This document shows, one piece after another, positions 1 to 9,271 of a stretch of 64,000 bases of DNA; positions within the stretch are counted from its first letter, which is position 1, and the number at the start of each line of letters is the position of its first letter. The notes below the pieces were generated by a model. It was not told where the DNA came from. It was given only the letters and a program-made list of their open reading frames with translations, and made no database searches. This stretch comes from an uncultured Verrucomicrobia subdivision 3 bacterium (GTDB lineage: Bacteria; Verrucomicrobiota; Verrucomicrobiae; Limisphaerales; UBA11358). The stretch covers positions 17,848 to 81,847 of the forward strand of contig CAINDH010000132.1 in NCBI GenBank assembly GCA_903847285.1, read 5' to 3'. Made by a program: the position numbers and the translations under genes.

Positions 1-294
1 TATCTGCGTCGTGAATTAATTTTACGCGATGCGCCATTCGCCCAACTTGCGCTCGGCGCGGCGGCGAGCGCCGTGTCACCCGCGCTGGTGGCTTTGATTT
101 TGTTGAACGGCGGCTATCAACCGCTCATCGGCTGGGGCTCGCTCTGGCAATGGTTCGTGCTGACCGCCGGCGGCGCACTGGTCACTCCGGTTGTTTTCGC
201 GCTATTCGGTTGGTGCGGCCAAATGTTCGGCTACAAGTTACGCACCGAAGTCAGTTTCCGGCTTGATCGAGAAATTCATCGGGGAAGAAAATAA
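1..294 (+). CDS. mreD: Rod shape-determining protein MreD (3' part, 5' end outside window)
   Basis: Only the last 97 codons are present; the frame is open to the left edge. The fragment is hydrophobic, with a membrane segment around 'PALVALILLNGG' and a second around 'FVLTAGGALVTPVVFALFG', then a short basic cytoplasmic tail ending at the TAA at 292-294. This fits the C-terminal half of MreD, the small inner-membrane subunit of the elongasome that links MreC and MreB to PBP2-RodA. The name rests mainly on context: the next two genes, one nucleotide away and then abutting, are PBP2 and RodA, the usual mreBCD-mrdAB order. Sequence similarity alone would not identify it with certainty. Confidence 0.75.
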   Translation, partial: YLRRELILRDAPFAQLALGAAASAVSPALVALILLNGGYQPLIGWGSLWQWFVLTAGGALVTPVVFALFGWCGQMFGYKLRTEVSFRLDREIHRGRK

Positions 295-295
295 A

Positions 296-2302
296 ATGCT
301 CGTCGTTGACGAATTAAAAAAGAACGATCCGCAGCTCCGCCTGGTGGCGATGGGGCTGGCGGCCGGGCTTTGCATACTGCTCACCGGCCTCTGGTGGGTG
401 CAGGTCGTGTCCGCGCGCGAGTATCAGAACCATCTGGACACGCAAACATATCGCACCATCCGCCTGCCCGCCGTGCGTGGAAAAATTATAGACCGCGAAG
501 GCCGCGTCTTGGCGGAGAACCGTCCGCGTTATAATTTAAGTTTGTATCTTGATGAGTTCCGCGACCAGTTTAAGGACGAATACAACTCCCTGCGACCAAT
601 AACTATCACTGCGACCGCGCCACCCTTCTGGAAATTCTGGAGCAGCGCGAAGACGGTGCAGACCAACCGCGTGCGCTTAAAGCAAAAGCAAATCGACGCA
701 CTTACCCAGCAGGCGCGCTATAACGTCGTCAGCCGTCACGTCGCGCTTATCAGCCAGAAACTCGGCGAGTCAGTGACGCTTGACCCGAAAAAATTTACGC
801 AAGGCTACGAACAGGCGCGATCCATGCCCTACAAGATTATGGAAGACCTTGGCGACGCGCAGATCGCGCGCTTCCACGAAAATTTCTCCGGCGGCCTAGG
901 CGCAGATTTGGAATTGCAGTCTGTGCGCAGCTATCCGCTCGGCACCACGGCGGCGCATCTGCTCGGCGAATTGCGGCAAGACGATAGCTCCATCGCGGGC
1001 GAAGAATCCTTTTTCAACTATCGCCTGCCGGATTATCGCGGCGTGACCGGCGTGGAGGGGAAATTTAATTCCGAACTGCACGGCCGCGCCGGGCAAGAAA
1101 CGGTCTTGGTGAACAGCGCAGGTTACCGGCAGTCTGGCGATGTGGAAACGCAGCCGCTGGCGGGCGCGAACGTGACGCTCACGATTGATTTGGATTTGCA
1201 GCGTGCGGCGGAGAAGGCCTTGCAAAATAAGTTTGGTGAAAAAATCAACGGCGCCATCGTGGTGATGGATGTGCGGAGCGGCGACGTGTTGGCGATGGTG
1301 TCCTCGCCGACGTTTGATCCGAATGATTTTGCATCAAAAATTTCGCACGAGAAATACCAGCAGCTTCAGGATTTAGAAGCGGAAAAAAACCGGACGACGT
1401 TTGAGAACTACGCACCGGGCTCCATCTTCAAACCCGTCGTGGCACTGGCAGCATTGGAAAAGGGATTGAACCCGAACGAAGTATATCACGTCCAAGCCGA
1501 CCCGGCGCGCGGCGGCAAAGGCTGCATCTACATCGGTAAGCGCAAGATTGAAGACACGGTGCTGGCGGGTGATTACGATTTCAAACGAGCGCTCATCCAC
1601 TCGAGCAACGCGTATTTTATCTGGCACGGCTTGCGGCCAGGCGTTCTGGAAAACATCGTGCGGCTTGGCAAAGAATTTCATCTAGGCGAACGAGCCGGGG
1701 TTTTTACGAATCAAGAAACGCGCGGAAATTTTCCGGCAGAAAAACAAATTCGTGCGGGCTGGCACGATGGTGAAACGGCCAATCTTTGCATCGGCCAGGG
1801 CGCGATTGACGTGACGCCCATCCAGATGGCGGTGATGTATTCCGCGATTGCCAACGGCGGCGCGGTGTTGCAGCCGCGCATCGTCTCGCGCATCGAACCG
1901 CAGGATGCCGCTTCGACTGTGGTGGCGACGAATTTTCCGGCGGGCGTGGTGCGCAATCGGATTTCGGTAAGTCCGCGCAGCCTGAAAATTTTGCACGATG
2001 CGATGTTCGCCGACGTGCAGGGCGGTGAAGGCACCGGGACACGTGCGGCGGTTCCCGGTTTCAACATCTGCGCCAAGACCGGCACCGCGCAGGTGCAGGA
2101 CAGCGCGAACCGGATCATCGGCCACAACTACTGGTTTGCCTCGTTCGCGCCCTATGAAAATCCACGTTACACGGTGGTGGTGCTGGTGCAGTCGCCCACG
2201 CTCGGCGGTTCAGGCGGCGATAATTGCGCGCCCATTGCGCACGACATTTACGTAAAGATTTTTCAGAAGGAATCCGCGCCGAAGACGGTGGCGAGGAATT
2301 AA
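296..2302 (+). CDS. mrdA: Penicillin-binding protein 2, elongation-specific transpeptidase
   Basis: Class B penicillin-binding protein of 668 residues that cross-links peptidoglycan in the periplasm during side-wall growth. A single N-terminal membrane anchor lies at about residues 17-37. The pedestal domain with the 'LPAVRGKIIDREGRVLAENRP' type box follows, then the transpeptidase domain with all three active-site motifs: nucleophile S376 in SIFK, SSN at 436-438, and KTGT at 594-597. The frame is open further upstream, but ATG 296 is chosen because it begins just after the mreD stop and has a purine-rich GGGGAAG before it. The stop codon abuts the rodA ATG, so the two are probably translationally coupled. 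The residues between about 95 and 150 include an extra segment rich in aromatic residues ('PPFWKFWSS'). Confidence 0.95.
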   Translation: MLVVDELKKNDPQLRLVAMGLAAGLCILLTGLWWVQVVSAREYQNHLDTQTYRTIRLPAVRGKIIDREGRVLAENRPRYNLSLYLDEFRDQFKDEYNSLRPITITATAPPFWKFWSSAKTVQTNRVRLKQKQIDALTQQARYNVVSRHVALISQKLGESVTLDPKKFTQGYEQARSMPYKIMEDLGDAQIARFHENFSGGLGADLELQSVRSYPLGTTAAHLLGELRQDDSSIAGEESFFNYRLPDYRGVTGVEGKFNSELHGRAGQETVLVNSAGYRQSGDVETQPLAGANVTLTIDLDLQRAAEKALQNKFGEKINGAIVVMDVRSGDVLAMVSSPTFDPNDFASKISHEKYQQLQDLEAEKNRTTFENYAPGSIFKPVVALAALEKGLNPNEVYHVQADPARGGKGCIYIGKRKIEDTVLAGDYDFKRALIHSSNAYFIWHGLRPGVLENIVRLGKEFHLGERAGVFTNQETRGNFPAEKQIRAGWHDGETANLCIGQGAIDVTPIQMAVMYSAIANGGAVLQPRIVSRIEPQDAASTVVATNFPAGVVRNRISVSPRSLKILHDAMFADVQGGEGTGTRAAVPGFNICAKTGTAQVQDSANRIIGHNYWFASFAPYENPRYTVVVLVQSPTLGGSGGDNCAPIAHDIYVKIFQKESAPKTVARN

Positions 2303-3523
2303 ATGACAAACGACGCGCTCAACGAGAAAGAGAACAAGCTCGACCGGCTGCTGTTTATTGCGGTCGCGGGTCTCATGCTCGTGGGCACGGCGTTCGTATT
2401 CAGCGCCACCATGGCAAACCCGGCGGAGGCGGATAAGGCCTTGTATTCACAGGTGTGGTTCCGGCAAGTCATCTGGTATGGCCTCGGCTTGGGCGCGGCG
2501 GCGGCGGTGTGCGTGGTGAGCTATCACACGCTGGCGCGATGGTCCTTCGTGGCGTATTGGGCATTCATTGTGACTTTGATCGCCGTGCTGGTTCCCTTCA
2601 TCGGTTCCATGCGTTATGGCGCGCGGCGCTGGATTGATCTGCCGTTCTACCAATTTCAGCCGAGTGAGTTTGCGAAGCTTGCGTTCATTCTGGCGATGGC
2701 AAATTTCTTGAGTCGTCCGCTGGATGAATTGCGGCAGAGCAAAGTTTTCTGGCAAGGCATCGGGCTGATGGCCCTACCGTTTTTGTTGATTTTGAAGGAG
2801 CCGGACTTAGGTTCGGCGCTCGTCATTTTGCCGACGGGGTTGGTGATGATGTTCGTGGCGGGCACGCCGCGAAAATTTTTATTCCGGCTGTGCGGCGGAG
2901 TCGGGCTGATCGCCGTGCTGTTCCTCGTTGATATTTTATTTTTGCCGAACGGACGCTGGCAGGTGCCGCTGCATCCGTATCAGCGCGACCGGCTGATGGT
3001 TTTCTTTGGCCGGGATTACACACACTTTGCTCCGCCGAACGCCACGTCGGCGGACTTACAACGCATGAGAAAAAAACAAAGCGACGACTCGAACAATGTT
3101 CGTCAGGCGTTGATTTCTGTCGGCTCCGGTGGGCCGTTCGGAAAAGGCTGGCGGCAGGGAACCCAAAATCGATACGGGTATCTGCCGCGAACCGTGGCGC
3201 ACAACGACTTCATCTTCTCTGTGATTGCCGAGGAGAGTGGATTCGTTGGGAGCGTGGTTGTGATCACGCTGTATGCGGTCCTCCTCTTCACCGGATTGAG
3301 GACGGCCGGCCAGGCGCGCGACCGCCTGGGCAAGCTCGTGGCGGTGGGCGTTGTGACGCTCATTTTTAGCCACGTTTTCGTAAACATCGGCATGAACATT
3401 CGCATCATGCCAGTGACGGGTGTGCCGCTGCCGCTGTTATCATACGGCGGGTCTTCAGTGCTGTGCTCGTTGATCGCCCTGGGCCTGATGCAAAACGTCT
3501 ACATGAATCGAAGAGGATATTAA
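2303..3523 (+). CDS. rodA: Rod shape-determining protein RodA (SEDS glycosyltransferase)
   Basis: 406-residue polytopic SEDS protein that polymerises lipid II into glycan strands together with PBP2. About ten membrane helices are visible. Family signatures include the 'RRWIDLPFYQFQPSEFAKL' segment near residue 112, the long periplasmic loop around residues 225-290, and the C-terminal 'PVTGVPLPLLSYGGSS' block. The length is close to other RodA proteins. It starts immediately after the mrdA stop with GAGG eight bases upstream, and ends two bases before the RNase G start, so the four genes look like one transcript. Confidence 0.95.
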   Translation: MTNDALNEKENKLDRLLFIAVAGLMLVGTAFVFSATMANPAEADKALYSQVWFRQVIWYGLGLGAAAAVCVVSYHTLARWSFVAYWAFIVTLIAVLVPFIGSMRYGARRWIDLPFYQFQPSEFAKLAFILAMANFLSRPLDELRQSKVFWQGIGLMALPFLLILKEPDLGSALVILPTGLVMMFVAGTPRKFLFRLCGGVGLIAVLFLVDILFLPNGRWQVPLHPYQRDRLMVFFGRDYTHFAPPNATSADLQRMRKKQSDDSNNVRQALISVGSGGPFGKGWRQGTQNRYGYLPRTVAHNDFIFSVIAEESGFVGSVVVITLYAVLLFTGLRTAGQARDRLGKLVAVGVVTLIFSHVFVNIGMNIRIMPVTGVPLPLLSYGGSSVLCSLIALGLMQNVYMNRRGY

Positions 3524-3525
3524 TT

Positions 3526-5472
3526 ATGAGTAACAACTTTAACCGGCGTCGCCGGGGTATGCGCTTCAAGCCTAAAGGCGGCTTGAATCCCGCCCAACAA
3601 AAAACCGACCGCGAAGCCGTCGAGGCCCGCGCGGATGTGGTGACAGAGCAGGGCGGCAGCGAACGCGTTTTTGAAAAACGCCACGCCAGCGAAATTGAAC
3701 GCGCGGAAAATATCGCCGCCGGTCTGCCGCCGGAAGGCGAGAAGCCAGCCGAGCAGGTCCCGCACACGCACACGCACGAAGCCGCTCCGGCCACACCGGG
3801 CGCGGAGGAAAAATTTATCCCTGTGCCGGTCAAGGAACAGCCGAAAGGTTTCATCGAGACCATCACCAGCGTGGCGGCTAATCTCGTCAAAAAAGTCCAG
3901 CGGCTCATTCGCCCGGAAAAGAAGACGCATAAGGAAGTCGTCATCAATGCGGAGACGCTTGAAACGCGCGTCGCCGTCACGGAAAATGGCAAGCTCGAGG
4001 AATTCAACATTGAGCGCACGACGGAAGAGCGTTTGGTTGGCAGTATTTTCAAAGGCCGCGTCCGCAATCTCGAAGATGGCTTGAAAGCCGCGTTCGTGGA
4101 CATTGGTTTTGAGAAGAATGCCTTTCTGCATTACTGGGACATCGTGCCGAATCAGTTCGACTCCGGTGTGGAAATCGTCGAACGCGAAGGAGCCAAGCGC
4201 CGCGACCGCCCGAAGATTACACAGAAAGACATCCCGCGCCTCTACCCGCCCAGCAGCGACATCATCGTGCAAGTCACGAAAGGCCCCATCGGCACCAAAG
4301 GCCCGCGCGTCACGACCAACATCGTGTTGCCCGGCCGTTTCCTCGTGCTGTTGCCCAACTCTGACCAGTCCGGCATTTCCCGCAAGATTGAAAATCCCGA
4401 GGAGCGCAAGCGCCTCAAGAAAATTTTGCGCGAGTTGCACATCCCGGACGGCATGGGCGTCATCATGCGCACCGCCGGCGAAGGCCAACAGCTCCGTTAT
4501 TTCGTGCGCGACCTCGCGTTGCTGCTCGAAGAATGGAATAGCGTTTCCGAAAAAATTAAGAAGCAACCCATGGCCACCTGCGTGTTCCAGGAGCCCGATT
4601 TGATCGAACGCACCGTGCGCGATTTTCTCACCGAGGACGTCGAACGCATCGTGGTGGACACGAGCAAGGCCTACGAACGGATGCGCGAGATGATCACCAA
4701 GATTTCTCCGCGCGCCGCCAAGAAAATTTTACTCTACACCGAAGCCCAGCCGATTTTCGACCGCTTCAATGTGAGCAAGCAATTGGAAAACGCCTTCTCC
4801 CGTCAGGTAAATCTCAAGAGTGGCGGCGCCATCATCATTGATGAAACCGAAGCGCTCGTGGCGATTGACGTGAACACCGGCCGCCATAAAGGCGGCAAAG
4901 ATCAAGAAGCTGTCATCCTCAAGGTCAACCTCGAAGCCGCCGAAGAGATCACCCGCCAGTTGCGCCTCCGCAACATGGGCGGCCTCATCGTGCTCGACTT
5001 CATTGACATGAAATCCGGGCGCGACCGCCAGCAGGTCTACAACCGCGTCAAAGACGGCCTCCGCCGCGACAAGGCCAAGACCCACATCCTGCCCATCTCG
5101 CAGCTTGGCCTCATGGAGATGACCCGCCAGCGCCACAGCGAATCCGTGCGCAGCGCCGTCTATGACGACTGTCCGTATTGCAAAGGCCGCGGCAAGGTGA
5201 AGAGCACCGTGACCATGAGCGTGGAGATCCAGCGCAAGCTTCAGGAACTCCTCAAGAAACGCACCCGCGACGAGACCGACTTCCAGCTCCGCATCGTCGT
5301 CCACCCGACTGTGCTGGACCGTTTGCGCACCGAGGACGAGAAACATCTTATCGAGATGGAGAAACGTTACTTTGGCAAATTGTCATTCCGCGCAGACACG
5401 GGAATGCACGCCGAACAGTTCAAGATTGTGAACGTGGAGACGAACGAAGAACTCGCCAGCGTCGGCGCATGA
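3526..5472 (+). CDS. rng: Ribonuclease G/E family endoribonuclease
   Basis: 648-residue single-strand-specific endoribonuclease, probably acting in rRNA maturation and mRNA decay. The first ~160 residues are a basic, low-complexity extension (start 'MSNNFNRRRRGMRFKPKGG') that is not part of the core and may bind RNA or partners. An S1 domain follows at about 170-260 ('VGSIFKGRVRNLEDGLKAAF'). The catalytic DNase I-like domain carries the two metal-binding aspartates D448 ('VAIDVNTG') and D491 ('LDFIDM'). The zinc-link cysteines are C549 and C552 (CPYC). ATG 3526 is preferred over upstream in-frame codons because it follows the rodA stop with AGAGGA upstream. RNase G next to mre/mrd genes is common. 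A strong terminator follows. Whether it is closer to RNase G or RNase E cannot be settled by eye. Confidence 0.93.
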   Translation: MSNNFNRRRRGMRFKPKGGLNPAQQKTDREAVEARADVVTEQGGSERVFEKRHASEIERAENIAAGLPPEGEKPAEQVPHTHTHEAAPATPGAEEKFIPVPVKEQPKGFIETITSVAANLVKKVQRLIRPEKKTHKEVVINAETLETRVAVTENGKLEEFNIERTTEERLVGSIFKGRVRNLEDGLKAAFVDIGFEKNAFLHYWDIVPNQFDSGVEIVEREGAKRRDRPKITQKDIPRLYPPSSDIIVQVTKGPIGTKGPRVTTNIVLPGRFLVLLPNSDQSGISRKIENPEERKRLKKILRELHIPDGMGVIMRTAGEGQQLRYFVRDLALLLEEWNSVSEKIKKQPMATCVFQEPDLIERTVRDFLTEDVERIVVDTSKAYERMREMITKISPRAAKKILLYTEAQPIFDRFNVSKQLENAFSRQVNLKSGGAIIIDETEALVAIDVNTGRHKGGKDQEAVILKVNLEAAEEITRQLRLRNMGGLIVLDFIDMKSGRDRQQVYNRVKDGLRRDKAKTHILPISQLGLMEMTRQRHSESVRSAVYDDCPYCKGRGKVKSTVTMSVEIQRKLQELLKKRTRDETDFQLRIVVHPTVLDRLRTEDEKHLIEMEKRYFGKLSFRADTGMHAEQFKIVNVETNEELASVGA

Positions 5473-5490
5473 ACTGAATCATTAAACACC

Positions 5491-5524
5491 AAACGCCCCG
5501 TGAGAAATCGCGGGGCGTTTTATT
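5491..5524. terminator. Bidirectional rho-independent terminator
   Basis: Perfect ten-base stem (5491-5500 with 5511-5520) around a ten-base loop, flanked by A and T runs on both sides. It ends the mreD-rng transcript and also overlaps the last codon of the convergent zinc-ribbon gene, so it can serve both strands. Confidence 0.85.
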
Positions 5525-5942
5525 TTGAAAAAGACATCAGCACTAGCTTTAACAAAAGTAAAACCGCAAAAACAATCGCCGGGCCGACAAATATCCAAAA
5601 CAAAATTTTCGCTAATTTGGAAAACGGTGTGTGAACCGCGAAACTGGTTTCACAATTATTACACCTAACCATACGTCCCCTTCCCGCGTTGCGAAAAATT
5701 ACGGCAAAGATACCGCCCACAATTAATATTGGGAAACTGAACGAACCCCGCGGCACAATAACTGACCGATAGTCCCCAATCATTCCGCAATTTTGGCAAG
5801 TTGCCGAACCAGATTTCTGATCACGTGAACTTGGCTGGGACCCAGTTGAGCTTGGAATGACATCTACAAGAAATTCATGATCAATCGCGCAAATGGTTGC
5901 TTCATCAGGATATTCTTTTCCGCAATAACTACATTTTTTCAT
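5520..5942 (-). CDS. Zinc-ribbon membrane protein of unknown function
   Basis: 140 residues. It opens with a zinc ribbon ('MKKCSYCGKEYPDEATICAI'), has a second CxxC near residue 49 ('CQNCG') and a third near residue 95 ('CNNCE'), which may form a second ribbon around a hydrophobic stretch ('FPILIVGGIFAVIF'). The last 30 residues are a clear membrane helix. A GGGAG ribosome-binding site sits four bases before the ATG. No specific function can be assigned. It is the last gene of a minus-strand series below dnaA and the ABC ATPase, but a 140-base gap separates it from them. Confidence 0.7.
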   Translation of the reverse strand: MKKCSYCGKEYPDEATICAIDHEFLVDVIPSSTGSQPSSRDQKSGSATCQNCGMIGDYRSVIVPRGSFSFPILIVGGIFAVIFRNAGRGRMVRCNNCETSFAVHTPFSKLAKILFWIFVGPAIVFAVLLLLKLVLMSFSK

Positions 5943-6082
5943 GATGCTCCCACGCTTTACGATTTGGCTTCCCGTTCCCCGACGCTATTTCCGCCCCGCC
6001 CGCGTGTCGAGCCCAAACTCCAGCAATGCCACACCATTACGGCCTAAGGGACAGCCAGAAATTAACCAGCCACTCTACAATT

Positions 6083-7060
6083 TCAGCGCGCGAAAATTTT
6101 TCGGATCACGTCTTCGATTGGCACCTCCTGGATGTCGATGTCGGTCACGGGCAATTCATCCAGCAACGCTTTGCACGTCGGGATGACGCGGTCGCGTTTG
6201 ACCTTGAGCGTGATGGCGCCGGGAGTTTTTTCCAAGACTTCACCGTAACGCGCGAGGTTTTCTGACTCGTAACAATCGGCATTGCCACATTGAATAGTTA
6301 TGAGTTTGCAGTCGGCAAACCGATCCACAATCTCGTTCAACTTGCCGTCAAAAAACAATGTCCCCTGGTCAATGATGATGACGCGTTTGCATAACTGCTG
6401 GATGTCCGCCATGTAATGACTGGTCAACAAAATCGTGGTCTTGTGCTCGGCGTTGTGGCGGCTGATGAAGTCGCGGACGGTTTTTTGCGAGGTCACGTCG
6501 AGGCCGATCGTCGGCTCGTCGAGGAATAACACCTTTGGTCGGTGCAGCAGCGAGGCGATGAGTTCCATCTTCATCCGTTCGCCCAGAGAAAGTTCCCGCA
6601 CGCAGACGTTCATCTTGTCGGCGACATCGAGCAGCGCGGTCATTTCATCCACGTTGCGCTCGAAGCGTTCTTTCGGAATGCCGTAAATTTTTGCGTTCAG
6701 TTCCAGCGATTCGCGCGCGGGCAAATCCCACCAGAGCTGATTTTTCTGGCCGAGCACGAGTGCGAACTGATGGCGATAGTCATTGTGGCGTTCCCAAGGT
6801 GTGTGGCCAAGAACTTTGGCCGTGCCGCTCGTGGGATATAGCAGGCCGGCGAGCATCTTGAGCGTGGTGGTTTTGCCCGCGCCGTTTGGGCCGAGAAACC
6901 CGACAAGTTCGCCGGGTTCAACTTTGAAACTGACTTCGTTGACGGCAACGGTCTGGATATATTGCCGATGGAAAAGTCCTTTGACCGCGCCGGAGAATCC
7001 GGGCCGCTTTTTGTAGGTGCGGAAGGCTTTAGTCAGTCCGTTGACTTCGATAGCTGGCAT
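6083..7060 (-). CDS. ABC-2 type transporter ATP-binding protein
   Basis: About 325 residues. Walker A is 'GPNGAGKTTT', the signature motif is 'LSLGERMKMEL' and Walker B with its catalytic glutamate is 'VLFLDEPTIGLD'. The long C-terminal extension past residue 230 is typical of daunorubicin/DrrA-like and multidrug ABC-2 ATPases, which drive export through a separate ABC-2 permease. No permease gene lies next to it or elsewhere in the window. ATG 7060 is preferred; a TTG at 7072 would add four residues. It follows dnaA on the same strand after a 65-base gap. Substrate unknown. Confidence 0.88.
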   Translation of the reverse strand: MPAIEVNGLTKAFRTYKKRPGFSGAVKGLFHRQYIQTVAVNEVSFKVEPGELVGFLGPNGAGKTTTLKMLAGLLYPTSGTAKVLGHTPWERHNDYRHQFALVLGQKNQLWWDLPARESLELNAKIYGIPKERFERNVDEMTALLDVADKMNVCVRELSLGERMKMELIASLLHRPKVLFLDEPTIGLDVTSQKTVRDFISRHNAEHKTTILLTSHYMADIQQLCKRVIIIDQGTLFFDGKLNEIVDRFADCKLITIQCGNADCYESENLARYGEVLEKTPGAITLKVKRDRVIPTCKALLDELPVTDIDIQEVPIEDVIRKIFAR

Positions 7061-7125
7061 GGATGGCTGCAAAAATGCACAAAAAGCGCATCAAGTGGAA
7101 ATCTATTTCGTGCCTTCGGCGGCTA

Positions 7126-8490
7126 TCAGCGAGCGAGCTGTTTTTCCAGATAGCTGACGACTTGGCGGACGTTTGCATCTACTTCCATGCGGTCTTTGAC
7201 GAGGCGACAGGCGTGCAAAACCGTTCCGTGGTCACGGCCACCGAAGGCTTCGCCGATGCTGCTCAAGGAGTTTTCAGTCATTTGCCGAGCAAGATACATG
7301 GCAATCTGGCGCGGGAAGGCGATGTTTTCCGGGCGGCGCTTGCTGGTCATATCCGCCAGCCGGATGTCGTAATGTTCAGCGACTTTTTTCTGGATGATCT
7401 CGATGCTGATGGTTTGGCGACCTTCTTCGTGGAGAATTTCGCGAAGCAATCCTTCAACAACTTCAATGGAAAGCTTCTTACCAGTCAGCGACGCGAACGA
7501 AGCGACGCGGATGAGTGCGCCTTCGAGCCGACGAATGTTGGTGCGGATGCGCGTGGCGAGAAAATTGATGACGTCATCGGGCAGCACGACTTTCATGAGC
7601 TGCGCCTTTTTCTGCAAAATGGCGAGACGCATTTCAATGTCCGGCGGCTGCAAGTCCGTGACCAAACCCCATTCAAAGCGTGAGACGAGACGGTTTTCCA
7701 GGCCTTGAATTTCGCTGGCCGGCCGGTCACACGTCAGGACGATTTGTTTGTGCGATTCGTGAAGTGCATTGAATGTGTGGAAAAATTCTTCCTGAATACG
7801 TTCCTTGCCGGCGAGAAACTGGATGTCATCAATCAGCAGCACATCGGTCTGGCGGTATTTTTTGCGGAACTTGGCAAGTTGGTTGTTCTGGATACCGTCA
7901 ATGTATTCGTTCGTAAACTTCTCTGACGAAACGTAAGCGACGCGTGCGCCTTTTTTGGTGCTGGCAACGTGCTGGCCAATGGCGTGTAACAAGTGCGTTT
8001 TGCCAAGACCGACACCGCCGTAAAGGAAAAGTGGATTGTATGATTTACCGGGCGCTTCAGCCACAGCCTTGGCGGCGGCAAACGAGAAATTGTTGTTGCC
8101 GCCAACGACGAAAGTCTCGAAAGTATTTTTCGGATTGAACAGCAAATCGCCATTAGTAGCAGCGCGATCTTGCGCTTCAGCAGCCTTGGCTTTGGCCGCA
8201 GCCGCCTTAGGCAAGGCAATTGGCTGAACGGGTAGAGTTCCATTCGTGACCTTGAAGCGAACTTCTAATTTTGCCCCGGCGGCGATGGCCACGGCGTCCT
8301 GCATGAGGCTCAAATAGTTATCCTTGAGCCAAACCTCGCAAAACTCGTTGGGAGCTTCAATGGTGAGATGGCGACCATCCACCGCGCTGGCGCGCAGGGG
8401 AGCGAACCACATGTTAAATGTGTCCCGGCTCAACTTGACGCGGAGATGCTCCTGCGCCGTGTTCCAAATTTTTTCAGCGGAAATCTGCAT
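7126..8490 (-). CDS. dnaA: Chromosomal replication initiator protein DnaA
   Basis: 454 residues from ATG 8490 (an in-frame GTG at 8529 would add 13). DnaA binds DnaA boxes and melts the origin. Domain I covers about residues 1-85 ('[16 protein letters not shown]'); a variable alanine-rich linker follows. The AAA+ domain has Walker A at 158-165 (GGVGLGKT) and Walker B '[10 protein letters not shown]'. Domain IV carries the DNA-binding signature '[14 protein letters not shown]' near the C terminus. The length is normal for the family. No dnaN or recF follows, unlike the classical order, and the region upstream is the candidate origin. Confidence 0.97.
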   Translation of the reverse strand: MQISAEKIWNTAQEHLRVKLSRDTFNMWFAPLRASAVDGRHLTIEAPNEFCEVWLKDNYLSLMQDAVAIAAGAKLEVRFKVTNGTLPVQPIALPKAAAAKAKAAEAQDRAATNGDLLFNPKNTFETFVVGGNNNFSFAAAKAVAEAPGKSYNPLFLYGGVGLGKTHLLHAIGQHVASTKKGARVAYVSSEKFTNEYIDGIQNNQLAKFRKKYRQTDVLLIDDIQFLAGKERIQEEFFHTFNALHESHKQIVLTCDRPASEIQGLENRLVSRFEWGLVTDLQPPDIEMRLAILQKKAQLMKVVLPDDVINFLATRIRTNIRRLEGALIRVASFASLTGKKLSIEVVEGLLREILHEEGRQTISIEIIQKKVAEHYDIRLADMTSKRRPENIAFPRQIAMYLARQMTENSLSSIGEAFGGRDHGTVLHACRLVKDRMEVDANVRQVVSYLEKQLAR

Positions 8491-8815
8491 AATGTTGCCA
8501 CAACCGCCCAAATTCCTGTGTTTATTCACTTAACCCTAAAACCAGCTTTCCCCGCCCAAGCGGATAGCCAGTCAACCGTGCCGTGCCTAGTGTTTCAAGC
8601 GAAATCTTTGTTGGATTTTCATTGCCAGTTATCTTCTTTGGCAGAAAGCTTCAATATCTACTGATTTAACAGGGCTAAAATCAACTCTGATTTCTTTTGT
8701 GCCTCCGTTCAGACGGAAAAATATTTCGCTCAACAAAACTTGGTGAATTGCGTCAGCGTTTTTATGTCATCAGGCAAAAAGTTGCGAGGACAACATATTA
8801 ACTCTTGTTCACGAG

Positions 8816-8824
8816 TTATTCACA
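8816..8824 (+). promoter_or_regulatory. DnaA box
   Basis: TTATTCACA is an exact match to the bacterial consensus TTATNCACA. It lies next to a degenerate copy at 8805-8813 in the same orientation, eleven bases apart, about 330 bases upstream of the dnaA start. Confidence 0.6.
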
Positions 8825-8998
8825 GTGGAAAAGCGGGGGCAAAAATCGACTGTTTCGCCGAGTGATTTCGCGGGGAGTGGGAATAGTCCGCCGGTATTTG
8901 AAGAGGTCCGCAGGTGTCATCAAATGATTTGCGCCCGGGTTTCGAGGCTAATCGAGATGGCGATGTCTAAAACATATGCTTATAACTCTGATTGAATG

Positions 8999-9027
8999 TT
9001 GACAGAAATAAGTATGTATGATTTACT
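8999..9027 (+). promoter_or_regulatory. Sigma-70-like promoter of a putative small RNA
   Basis: Perfect -35 TTGACA (8999-9004), 17-base spacer, and -10-like TTTACT (9022-9027, four of six). Transcription would start near 9034, at the first hairpin of the proposed RNA. Confidence 0.4.
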
Positions 9028-9033
9028 GTCCAC

Positions 9034-9197
9034 AGTTGCAGGCGGGATTAGTAAGCAACTGTTGATCTTTGGATTTTATAATTTCGGCTCCAGCTTGAGT
9101 GCAGACTGGAGTGCGAGTTCTCCGTAACCTTACGTTGTGCTCATTCTGAATTCCCCGGGTTTTTCGGCCATCCTCTGGCTGACTAACCCGGTTTTTT
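9034..9197 (+). ncRNA. Candidate structured small RNA or hemL leader RNA
   Basis: No protein is encoded. The predicted transcript of about 165 nt begins with a six-base hairpin (9034-9039 with 9055-9060). A second hairpin follows at about 9088-9115, with CTCCAG pairing to CTGGAG. The unit ends in a rho-independent terminator. Promoter, hairpins and terminator together look like a stand-alone small RNA of 6S-like size, or a terminated leader of hemL, whose start is about 100 bases downstream. No known riboswitch or RNA family was recognised. Confidence 0.35.
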
Positions 9198-9200
9198 CTT
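9155..9200 (+). terminator. Rho-independent terminator
   Basis: CCGGGTT at 9155-9161 pairs with AACCCGG at 9185-9191, with a further inner helix (GGCCA with TGGCT) and a T-rich tail from 9192. It lies upstream of hemL and downstream of no gene on this strand, so it must end a non-coding transcript or attenuate hemL. Confidence 0.6.
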
Positions 9201-9271
9201 TTCGGCTTCAAACTTTTCACTTTTTTCCTGATGGATGGCAAAAAACGGCCAGTAAAAATGAATCGCGGGCT

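Larger units (their letters stand above)
8491..9034. other. Candidate replication origin (oriC) upstream of dnaA
   Basis: No gene is evident in this stretch. It is clearly more A+T-rich than its surroundings, especially 8590-8830. It contains one perfect DnaA box TTATTCACA (8816-8824), a two-mismatch box TTGTTCACG one helical turn before it (8805-8813), a one-mismatch box TTATTCACT (8522-8530) and a two-mismatch box CTGTCCACA (9026-9034). Position directly upstream of dnaA is a frequent oriC location. The number of strong boxes is low, so these sites could instead mediate dnaA autoregulation. Confidence 0.4.

Noticed and set aside
3405..4566. Long open frames on the minus strand opposite the RNase G gene (up to about 350 codons)
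   Set aside because: They are antisense to a well-supported gene, show Ala/Arg-rich composition typical of reverse-frame translation of G+C-rich coding DNA, and have no recognisable motif.
9023..9241. 72-codon minus-strand frame between dnaA and hemL
   Set aside because: Very basic, no ribosome-binding site, and it runs through the promoter, hairpins and terminator of the proposed small RNA.
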